Assembly: GCA_022707665.1 (NCBI GenBank)
Contig: JAKJAE010000052.1
Coordinates: 1-12,097, forward strand
Direction of reading: 5' to 3'
Length of the DNA stretch: 12,097 bases
Source of the DNA: Chloroflexota bacterium
GTDB taxonomy: Bacteria; Chloroflexota; Anaerolineae; B4-G1; SLSP01
Shown here one piece after another: positions 6,893-12,097 of the stretch (position 1 is its first letter; every line of letters begins with the position of its first letter). Made by a program: the position numbers and the translations under genes. The notes under the pieces were generated by a model that was not told the DNA's origin, ran no database searches, and saw nothing but the letters and a program-made list of their open reading frames with translations.

Positions 6893-7801
6893 ATGAGGCA
6901 GTCACGTTCTCTGGTGATCCGCATAGTTGCGCTTGGCGTGGCCATCGTGGCCCTGCTTGTGCTGGCGATGGCGCTCTCTCGCCTTGACCTGGACCCCGGG
7001 GTTCCGTTTGCGGAGATCTGGCAGTTTCTCATCAACCAGTTCCGTACGGGTGGGCTCGTAGGCCCGGTCGGGGGAGCGTTGCCCGGGAGTGACACACTGG
7101 TAAAGCTGCTGCGCACGTTCTTCGTGCTTGACCTGATCATATTCCCGTTTGCCGTGATCTTCACTTTGATCGACAAGAGGATGCGCAAGCGTGTGCTTGG
7201 CGCAATACTCCGGCTGGCGCTGATCTTCACCCTGCTGGCGCTCATCATCGAAAGCCAGTCGGAGATGATGGAGGAGATTGGGGAGTTCCCACTTGGAATC
7301 CAGCAGGATGGCGAGCTGGCGGGAGCCAAGCCGTTCACGGATGAGGAGTTCAGTCCAGCCAGCGTCTCGCGATGGCTGGTGCGTGGCCTGAGTCTAGCCG
7401 TCGGATTGGTGGCGGCAGCCATCGCTGTGGTTACGATCAGGCGCCTCAGGCAAAGCCGGGGCGTTTCAGACGACACGTGGGCGCAGCTAGCTGGAAGTGC
7501 ACGCGCAGCCATCACCGAGATCGAAGGGGGCGGCGATCTCAGGAGCTCGATCCTCCGGTGCTATGTCGAGATGACCCGCATCGTGCGCGAGAGCCGCGGC
7601 GTGTATCGCGGCGCCACGATGACTGCCCGTGAGTTCCGGGAATACCTCATCCAGGCCAAGCTTCCGCCGCATCCGGTCAACCGGCTCACAGAGCTCTTCG
7701 AGAAAGCGCGCTACGGGCTGGGTGAGAGCTCGGCGCAGGAGGAGAGCGACGCGATCGCGAGCCTTCAGGCCATTGCCGATGCATGCAGGAGCATGGGGTG
7801 A
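6893..7801 (+). CDS. Membrane protein with C-terminal DUF4129 domain
   Basis: This protein has 302 residues from the ATG at 6893. It has about four membrane helices: one near the N-terminus (about 7-28), two close together in the middle (about 85-125), and one at about 163-182. A cytoplasmic C-terminal region of about 110 residues resembles DUF4129, with an RCYVEMTRIV helix, a GATMTAREFREYL stretch and an LTELFEKARYGLG helix near the end. DUF4129 is often fused to the C-terminus of TgpA-type transglutaminases; here it stands alone without that enzyme. The ATG at 6893 is preceded by GGAG with 7 nt spacing. A GTG at 6833, at the predicted transcript start, would add 20 residues in the leaderless case. 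First gene of the cluster, ending in a 4-nt overlap with the next. Confidence 0.75.
   Translation: MRQSRSLVIRIVALGVAIVALLVLAMALSRLDLDPGVPFAEIWQFLINQFRTGGLVGPVGGALPGSDTLVKLLRTFFVLDLIIFPFAVIFTLIDKRMRKRVLGAILRLALIFTLLALIIESQSEMMEEIGEFPLGIQQDGELAGAKPFTDEEFSPASVSRWLVRGLSLAVGLVAAAIAVVTIRRLRQSRGVSDDTWAQLAGSARAAITEIEGGGDLRSSILRCYVEMTRIVRESRGVYRGATMTAREFREYLIQAKLPPHPVNRLTELFEKARYGLGESSAQEESDAIASLQAIADACRSMG
7787..7791 (+). promoter_or_regulatory. Ribosome binding site for the second cluster gene
   Basis: AGGAG lies 6 nt before the GTG at 7798, whose bases form GTGA with the stop of the preceding gene. The upstream ATG at 7783 would place this site inside its own coding region, so GTG is preferred. 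Confidence 0.75.
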
Positions 7802-8481
7802 CGACGCGTTACCGAACGGCGCTAAAACACGGCCTCATTCTCGCGGGTGTGCTGCTGGCGCTTGCGCTCCCGTTAATGTTCCTCCTGGAGGATTTCATCC
7901 GCGACGCCATCATACTGCCTTTGGCGTACCTGGCCTGGATCGTGAGTACGGTTCTGGGCGCGCTGCCCGAGGGGTGCTTGCTCCTGCCGGTCGTAAGTCT
8001 GGCAGCCTTCCTGGCGGTCAGAAGCCTGCAGCGACGCCAGGAACCAACCCACACCTCCAGGGCGCCGTCGCGCACCACGATCGGCCTCACCGGAGTCTGG
8101 CTCGAACGAATCGAGCACGTGGTCGCAGGCAGCTACTCGCGTGAACGACTCGACCACTATCTGGGCCAGTTCGTCACGAGCGTGATTGGGTATGAGAACC
8201 GGATGACACCACGGGAAGCCCTGAGGGCCATCGAGAGTGGAGAGGTCAGGATCCCCGACAATGTCCGCAGGCACGTGTATGCCGCGTTTCAGAGCGGGGT
8301 GGCGCCCAGACAGAAGTGGCCCACACGGGTCTGGAAGGCTATCCGTCGTACCCTGAAGGGACGCCGGGCTGCGGCCGTGCCGGTAGCCGAGATCATGGCC
8401 CGTGTGGACCCGGCCCTGACCTATGTGGAACAGGAATTGAGAATCGTGCGTGGGGAGGCTGAGAGTGAGCACAGATCGTAA
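7798..8481 (+). CDS. Unrecognised membrane protein of the MoxR cluster
   Basis: I do not recognise this 227-aa protein. Its first 85 residues contain two or three hydrophobic helices (about 12-30, 35-55 and 62-80), with an acidic LLEDFIRD connector between the first two. The remaining about 140 residues are soluble, rich in Arg and Glu, and probably cytoplasmic. They include a WLERIEHVVAGSYSRERLDHYLGQ helix-like stretch and a likely coiled C-terminal helix. The gene overlaps the DUF4129 gene by 4 nt and the MoxR gene by 17 nt, so it is almost surely co-translated with them. Its position between a DUF4129 protein and MoxR suggests a membrane partner of the MoxR/DUF58 machinery, which is an inference from context only. 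An alternative start at 7783 would add five residues. Confidence 0.7.
   Translation: MTTRYRTALKHGLILAGVLLALALPLMFLLEDFIRDAIILPLAYLAWIVSTVLGALPEGCLLLPVVSLAAFLAVRSLQRRQEPTHTSRAPSRTTIGLTGVWLERIEHVVAGSYSRERLDHYLGQFVTSVIGYENRMTPREALRAIESGEVRIPDNVRRHVYAAFQSGVAPRQKWPTRVWKAIRRTLKGRRAAAVPVAEIMARVDPALTYVEQELRIVRGEAESEHRS
8452..8458 (+). promoter_or_regulatory. Ribosome binding site deciding the MoxR start
   Basis: GGGGAGG lies 6 nt before the GTG at 8465, inside the preceding gene. The longer frame from the GTG at 8450 would have this site within its own coding sequence. Confidence 0.8.
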
Positions 8482-9469
8482 TCCAGACTACGACTACCGG
8501 ATGATCACCGTCAACGATGTGGCGGCACTGTCCCAGCAGATCATTGCCGAGGTAGAGCGCGCCATTGTCGGCAAGACCGAGGTCCTGCGGATGATCCTTG
8601 CAGCGTGCCTATCAACAGGAGGCCACGTGCTGCTGGAGGACTACCCGGGGCTGGCGAAGACGCTGATCGCCAACAGCTTCGCAACCGTCCTGGGTCTGAC
8701 GTTCCGGCGCATCCAGTTCACGCCCGACCTGCTCCCCGGCGACATCACCGGTGGTTATGTCTATGATCGAACAGGCGGCGCGTTCCAGTTGCGCAAAGGG
8801 CCACTGTTTGCCAACATCATCCTGGCCGACGAGATCAACAGAGCCTCGCCCAAGACGCAGTCTGCCCTGCTTGAGGCAATGCAGGAATACCAGGTCACCC
8901 TTGAGGGGGAGACGCTCGAGCTGCCCGATCCGTTCATCGTCATCGCGACACAGAACCCCATCGAGTATGAAGGAACGTTTCCACTGCCCGAAGCGCAGCT
9001 CGACCGGTTCATGATGAAGCTGTCCATCGGCTACCCTTCGGGCGACGCGGAGCAGGAGATCCTGCGCCGTCGTCGCGAACGCCGGCAGGACGAGTTCTCA
9101 CTCACAGCAGTCACGGACGCGGCAGGCGTGCTTGGAATGCGTCAGGTCATCGAGCGTGTGCATGTGGACACGGACGTAGAGCGCTACATGGTCGACCTGG
9201 TGCGCGCCACTCGCCACCACCGTCACGTTGCCGTGGGCAGCAGTCCCAGAGGGGCACTCGCGCTCCTGAAGTTGGCGCGTACCTGGGCCGCCATGCACGG
9301 ACGGGACTTCGTCATCCCCGACGATGTGAAGCTCTTCGCCCACGCGGCAATCGCCCACCGGCTGATCCTGGAGCCCGACCTATGGACCGACCGCCACGCG
9401 GCTGACGACGTCGTCTCTGAGCTGGAACGCATGGTAGCCGTTCCTGTGATACAGGCGGGCATCGGTTGA
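8465..9469 (+). CDS. MoxR-type AAA+ ATPase
   Basis: This 334-aa protein is a MoxR-family AAA+ ATPase. Such ATPases form hexamers and use ATP to remodel or mature partner complexes, often acting with vWA-domain or DUF58 proteins at the membrane. Visible motifs are Walker A in LLEDYPGLAKT (K65, T66), Walker B in LADEINRA (D122, E123), and sensor 1 in ATQNP (N164). These are followed by the MoxR signature EGTFPLPEAQLDRF and, near the C-terminus, a GSSPRGALALLK sensor-2 region. The first position of the usual GxxxxGKT loop is Asp rather than Gly, which is common in this family. The GTG start is chosen by its Shine-Dalgarno site. The gene overlaps its upstream neighbour by 17 nt and the DUF58 gene by 4 nt, so stoichiometric production is likely. 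Assignment is firm; the substrate is unknown. Confidence 0.95.
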   Translation: MSTDRNPDYDYRMITVNDVAALSQQIIAEVERAIVGKTEVLRMILAACLSTGGHVLLEDYPGLAKTLIANSFATVLGLTFRRIQFTPDLLPGDITGGYVYDRTGGAFQLRKGPLFANIILADEINRASPKTQSALLEAMQEYQVTLEGETLELPDPFIVIATQNPIEYEGTFPLPEAQLDRFMMKLSIGYPSGDAEQEILRRRRERRQDEFSLTAVTDAAGVLGMRQVIERVHVDTDVERYMVDLVRATRHHRHVAVGSSPRGALALLKLARTWAAMHGRDFVIPDDVKLFAHAAIAHRLILEPDLWTDRHAADDVVSELERMVAVPVIQAGIG

Positions 9470-10743
9470 CGCTACGTCGCACCTTCCAGATCGCGGTACT
9501 GATCTACGTTCTGCTGCTTGCGGGACTCACAGTGCTCAACGGCGCTTTCGTCGCCGTTGCCTTGCCGCTCGTCGTCTACCTGGCGACCGTGGCCCTCTAC
9601 CAGCCAGCCGACGTCCGCCTCACAGTGTCGCGAGTCGTCTCGAAAGACTACGTGCGGCCCGATACAGAGGTTACGGTCACGGTGACGGTAACCAACAAGG
9701 GCGCCGACCTTGACGAAGTGTTCATTGCCGACAGCGTCCCCACCACTCTCGTCGTCGACGGCGAAACGAGCCATCTGATCAGCTTACCGGCCGGGGGAAC
9801 GCACACGTTCGAGTACAAGGTGAAAGGTACGCGCGGGACACACACCTTCGGAGCCATCTCTGTCACCGCGAACGAGCACTTTGCGCTGTTCCGTCGCGCG
9901 CGCACCTTCAATGTTGCAGGGAAGCTCTCTGTATTGCCCGAGACGCCCCGGCTGAAGCGGGTCAAGATACGCCCGATGCGCACGCGGGGATTTGCGGGGC
10001 CCATTCCCTCACGCCAGGGGGGCTCAGGGACGGACTTCTTCGGCATCCGCGCCTATGAGCCGGGAGATCCGCCGCACTGGATCAACTGGCGGCTGAGTGC
10101 CCGGCACCAGCAGGAAGTCTACACGAACGTGTTCGAGCAGGAGCGGATCGCCGATGTGGGTCTGGTGCTGGATGCGCGGGAACGCAGCAGTGTCACCTCG
10201 AACGGCGAGTCACTGTTCGAGTACTCGGTCCAGGTGACCGCGGCGCTGGCAGAGGCGTTTCTCAACGATGGCAACCGGGTGGGCCTGCTGGTCTATGGCA
10301 GGGGACTGGAGCGGACGTTTCCAGACCTGGGGAGGCACCAGCGACAACGGATACTCCGAGCGCTCTCTCGCGCGCAGGTCGGCGACAGCCTGGTCTTCGA
10401 CAGTCTCGACTACCTGCCCACGCGGTTCTTCCCGGCAAAGTCACAATTGGTGCTGGTCAGCCCACTGTGCGAGGATGATCCGCCCGTCCTGGCGCGCCTC
10501 CGCGCACGCGAGTACCAGATCCTCGTCGTGAGCCCGGATCCGGTCCATTTCGAGGCGCAAGGGATGGCTGAAGGGCCTTCTCGCGACTTGGCGGTGCGGA
10601 TTTCTGCCGCCGAAAGGCAACTCTGGATGCGACAACTGCAGAGGATTGGCGTCCCGGTGATCAACTGGCAAGTCGGTACCAATCTCGACACTGCCGTGCA
10701 GGCAGGTATCCGGAAGTTTGCGCCGCGACCGTGGCACCAGTAG
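9466..10743 (+). CDS. DUF58 domain protein (MoxR partner)
   Basis: The protein has 425 residues. Two membrane helices occupy about residues 7-45. A beta-sandwich resembling a CARDB/DUF11-type module follows (about 50-150), rich in alternating Thr and Val. The DUF58 signature then appears as DFFGIRAYEPGDPPHWINW at 190-208, with SARH just after it. The C-terminal part has a vWA-like Rossmann pattern starting at VGLVLDARERS, where D236 takes the place of the first metal-ligand Asp, but the Ser positions of the usual DxSxS motif are Arg. The start is a TTG whose bases overlap the MoxR stop (TTGA), with no strong Shine-Dalgarno site, so translation probably depends on termination of MoxR. DUF58 proteins almost always accompany MoxR ATPases; the biochemical role is unknown. 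Nothing suggests truncation. Confidence 0.92.
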   Translation: MTLRRTFQIAVLIYVLLLAGLTVLNGAFVAVALPLVVYLATVALYQPADVRLTVSRVVSKDYVRPDTEVTVTVTVTNKGADLDEVFIADSVPTTLVVDGETSHLISLPAGGTHTFEYKVKGTRGTHTFGAISVTANEHFALFRRARTFNVAGKLSVLPETPRLKRVKIRPMRTRGFAGPIPSRQGGSGTDFFGIRAYEPGDPPHWINWRLSARHQQEVYTNVFEQERIADVGLVLDARERSSVTSNGESLFEYSVQVTAALAEAFLNDGNRVGLLVYGRGLERTFPDLGRHQRQRILRALSRAQVGDSLVFDSLDYLPTRFFPAKSQLVLVSPLCEDDPPVLARLRAREYQILVVSPDPVHFEAQGMAEGPSRDLAVRISAAERQLWMRQLQRIGVPVINWQVGTNLDTAVQAGIRKFAPRPWHQ

Positions 10744-10771
10744 TTGATCACGGATAGAAAGACCAAAGCCT

Positions 10772-11326
10772 GTGTCCACAAACGTACCTGATCAGAACGC
10801 CAGCGCGAAGCAGGCCTGGACGCAGCGTCTGGCGGTGATCATCTATGTGGCAGCTGCGTGCTGCGGCATTCTTCTGGCCGCGGCGTTCGCCGCTGCCTCA
10901 GCCTGGGCCTATGCCGGCGTCTCCGTGTGCATCATTGGCCTGGCCGTGCTTGCTGAGGAGATCAACAAGCTACGTTGGCTCAGCTCGCTGGCCTTCGCGG
11001 CCTTCGTCTTCATGGGCATGCTGCTTCTGTGGCGAGGGGCGCCGGCACTTCCGGCGCTGGCGGCCACGACAGCGGCGCTGGCTGCGTGGGACCTCCACGC
11101 CTTCCGCGAGCGAATCCTCAGTGTGGGGAAGCTTCCCACCCCAGACGCACACGTCACCCAGCATCTGAGAAGGCTTGCCATCACCCTGAGCATCGGCCTC
11201 GGGTTGGGCCTGCTGGGGATCTGGGTCCAGGTCGACGTCAGCACACTTGCGGTCGCCGGTCTCATCGCGTTGGCAGCCATTGGGCTGACCGGGGCCGTGG
11301 GATATCTCCACCGGAGCTCGGACTGA
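10772..11326 (+). CDS. Small hydrophobic membrane protein, function unknown
   Basis: I do not recognise this 184-aa protein. After a polar N-terminus of about 18 residues it has two membrane helices (about 19-45 and 45-62). A hydrophobic, Ala-rich pair follows (about 68-105). A short polar loop contains AWDLHAFRERI and a HVTQHLRR stretch, and two final helices run at about 135-152 and 156-178. Five or six membrane helices are likely. It begins at a GTG 28 nt after the DUF58 stop; no good ribosome site is visible, and there is no other in-frame start before the first helix. Its position at the end of the MoxR cluster suggests cotranscription, but it could be an unrelated gene. It faces the HIT gene tail to tail with only 19 nt between them. 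Confidence 0.68.
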   Translation: MSTNVPDQNASAKQAWTQRLAVIIYVAAACCGILLAAAFAAASAWAYAGVSVCIIGLAVLAEEINKLRWLSSLAFAAFVFMGMLLLWRGAPALPALAATTAALAAWDLHAFRERILSVGKLPTPDAHVTQHLRRLAITLSIGLGLGLLGIWVQVDVSTLAVAGLIALAAIGLTGAVGYLHRSSD

Positions 11327-11345
11327 ACCGCCGTACGCAGGCGCG

Positions 11346-11840
11346 TCACTCCACCGACCAGGTGTCGAACAGGGGCCTCAGCAGTTCGTATGTCTGGCCT
11401 AGCAACTCCGGAAGCACGCGTGTCTCACCGATCACGGTAAGGTAGTTCGCGTCGCCATCCCAGCGGGGCACGATGTGGACGTGGATGTGTTCCTCGATGC
11501 CGGCGCCAGCGGCATGTCCCTCGTTGATCCCAATGTTGAACCCCTGCGGATGCAATGCCTCTCTGAGTACGGCCTGGGCCCGGCGGACGATCTGGAATAG
11601 CTCCTGGAGTGTCGCGTCATCTAGCAGCTCCAGCGAGCTCACGTGCACGTACGGCACGACCATCAGGTGCCCATTGCTATAGGGATAGCGGTTGAGCATC
11701 ACGAAGCAGCGCCGCCCGCGGAAGAGCACGTGCTCCTCCGCATCGTCAGCAGCGATTTTGCGGCAGAACACACATCCATCCCCAGGTTGCTTCTCCCCTC
11801 GCAGATAGGCCATTCGCCACGGTGCCCAGAGCCTCTTCAC
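11346..11840 (-). CDS. HIT family protein (histidine triad nucleotide hydrolase/transferase)
   Basis: This 164-aa protein carries the histidine triad HIHVH at residues 118-122, the catalytic centre that transfers or hydrolyses nucleotidyl groups. A CVFC pair at 23-26 suggests a structural zinc site. The leading RLWAPWRMAYL segment is typical of bacterial HIT proteins related to diadenosine tetraphosphate phosphorylase (AP4A adenylyltransferase). The likely substrates are dinucleoside polyphosphates or AMP-conjugates in the cytoplasm, but the exact reaction cannot be read from sequence. The frame continues to 12059, where it only shadows atpG; the start at the GTG at 11840 is set by GAGGAG 8 nt upstream, placed just after the atpG stop. 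The 14-nt spacing shows cotranscription with atpG, and it lies convergent to the MoxR cluster. Confidence 0.9.
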   Translation of the reverse strand: MKRLWAPWRMAYLRGEKQPGDGCVFCRKIAADDAEEHVLFRGRRCFVMLNRYPYSNGHLMVVPYVHVSSLELLDDATLQELFQIVRRAQAVLREALHPQGFNIGINEGHAAGAGIEEHIHVHIVPRWDGDANYLTVIGETRVLPELLGQTYELLRPLFDTWSVE

Positions 11841-11848
11841 CTGGTCAT

Positions 11849-11854
11849 CTCCTC
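11849..11854 (-). promoter_or_regulatory. Ribosome binding site deciding the HIT protein start
   Basis: GAGGAG on the minus strand directly follows the atpG stop and lies 8 nt before the GTG at 11840. An ATG within that spacer is out of frame and meets a stop after three codons. Confidence 0.75.
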
Positions 11855-12097
11855 TCAGCCATCCAGCAGCCCGGCACCCACGGCCAGCTCCTGCATCTCG
11901 CGCGTGATCGCCTGACGACGCGCGGACTGAATCGCCAACACCAGCTCCTCGCTCAGTGCATCGGCATTCTGGGTGGCCGATTCCATTAACTGGTATCGTG
12001 CAGCGTGTTCCGTCGATGCCGCATCCAGCAGGACACGATAGTAGGTGTTCGCGGTCCACTGTTCGATGATCCGCCCGTACAAGCTCGCCGCATCGGT
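11855..12097 (-). CDS. atpG: ATP synthase F1 gamma subunit, C-terminal part (partial)
   Basis: The last 80 residues of the F1 ATPase gamma subunit are visible; the gene continues past the right end of the window. The stretch has the conserved TEHAARYQLMESATQNADAL pattern, followed by the LAIQSARRQAITREMQEL helix that forms the C-terminal half of the rotating coiled-coil stalk inside the alpha3beta3 ring. The frame is open to the window edge, so no start is visible and none of the internal TTG codons should be used. It ends at a TGA, 14 nt before the HIT gene. In most bacteria atpG is followed by atpD (beta subunit), which is not the case here. Confidence 0.93.
   Translation of the reverse strand, partial: TDAASLYGRIIEQWTANTYYRVLLDAASTEHAARYQLMESATQNADALSEELVLAIQSARRQAITREMQELAVGAGLLDG

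Noticed and set aside
6696..6896. 66-codon frame spanning the end of murI and the following gap
   Set aside because: It overlaps murI, has a basic low-complexity product, and the promoter at 6799-6826 lies inside it. There is no ribosome site or homology to support it.
9672..9699. Short tandem-like repeat of ACGGT units
   Set aside because: It encodes the alternating Thr-Val beta strand of the DUF58 protein and is explained by codon use.
11327..11345. Bidirectional terminator between the convergent genes
   Set aside because: Only a 4-bp stem (CGCC/GGCG at 11329-11332 and 11340-11343) with a 7-nt loop and no T or A run is present, so it does not support a terminator.
11841..12059. 73-codon N-terminal extension of the HIT protein
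   Set aside because: It is an out-of-frame reading of atpG, with Gly/Arg/Cys-rich composition, and the Shine-Dalgarno site at 11849-11854 points to the GTG at 11840.

Overview
The window is an ordinary-looking, tightly packed, fairly GC-rich bacterial chromosome segment. I see no insertion sequence, prophage, CRISPR array, rRNA or tRNA. The gene content best fits a member of the Chloroflexota (Anaerolineae/Caldilineae-like). It combines a DUF2723-type GT-C membrane protein carrying C-terminal beta-sandwich repeats, a DUF4446 protein beside a bactofilin, a membrane-anchored peptidase with an immune-inhibitor-A-like C-terminal domain, and a MoxR/DUF58/DUF4129 cluster. That assignment is inference from recalled family distributions, not from a search.

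Layout. (1) Positions 6-3576, minus strand: a GT-C membrane protein (799 aa), a DUF4446 membrane-anchored coiled-coil protein (169 aa), then, after 139 bp, a bactofilin (165 aa). (2) Positions 3577-3724: a divergent intergenic region with two overlapping back-to-back sigma70-type promoters, both with a perfect TATAAT. (3) Positions 3725-6742, plus strand: a membrane-anchored zinc metallopeptidase (705 aa) followed closely by glutamate racemase murI. (4) Positions 6799-11326, plus strand: a new promoter (TTGACG, 16 bp, TATACT), then a five-gene cluster: DUF4129 membrane protein, unrecognised membrane protein, MoxR AAA+ ATPase, DUF58 protein, unrecognised small membrane protein. Three of these genes overlap their predecessor and start at GTG or TTG. 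(5) Positions 11346-12097, minus strand, convergent with the cluster: the 3' end of atpG (F1 ATPase gamma) and then a HIT-domain nucleotide hydrolase/transferase.

How the genes fit together. Much of the window concerns the cell envelope: the bactofilin scaffold, a GT-C protein acting on a lipid-linked sugar, a surface peptidase, the D-glutamate supply for peptidoglycan, and a MoxR/DUF58 module. MoxR AAA+ proteins are thought to remodel partner complexes, with DUF58 proteins as usual partners. The module here lacks the transglutaminase-like TgpA component in the visible part and instead has a free-standing DUF4129 protein and two membrane proteins I cannot classify. It is the best candidate for something not fully described.

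Start codons were chosen by Shine-Dalgarno spacing and promoter position. Several differ from the longest possible reading frame.
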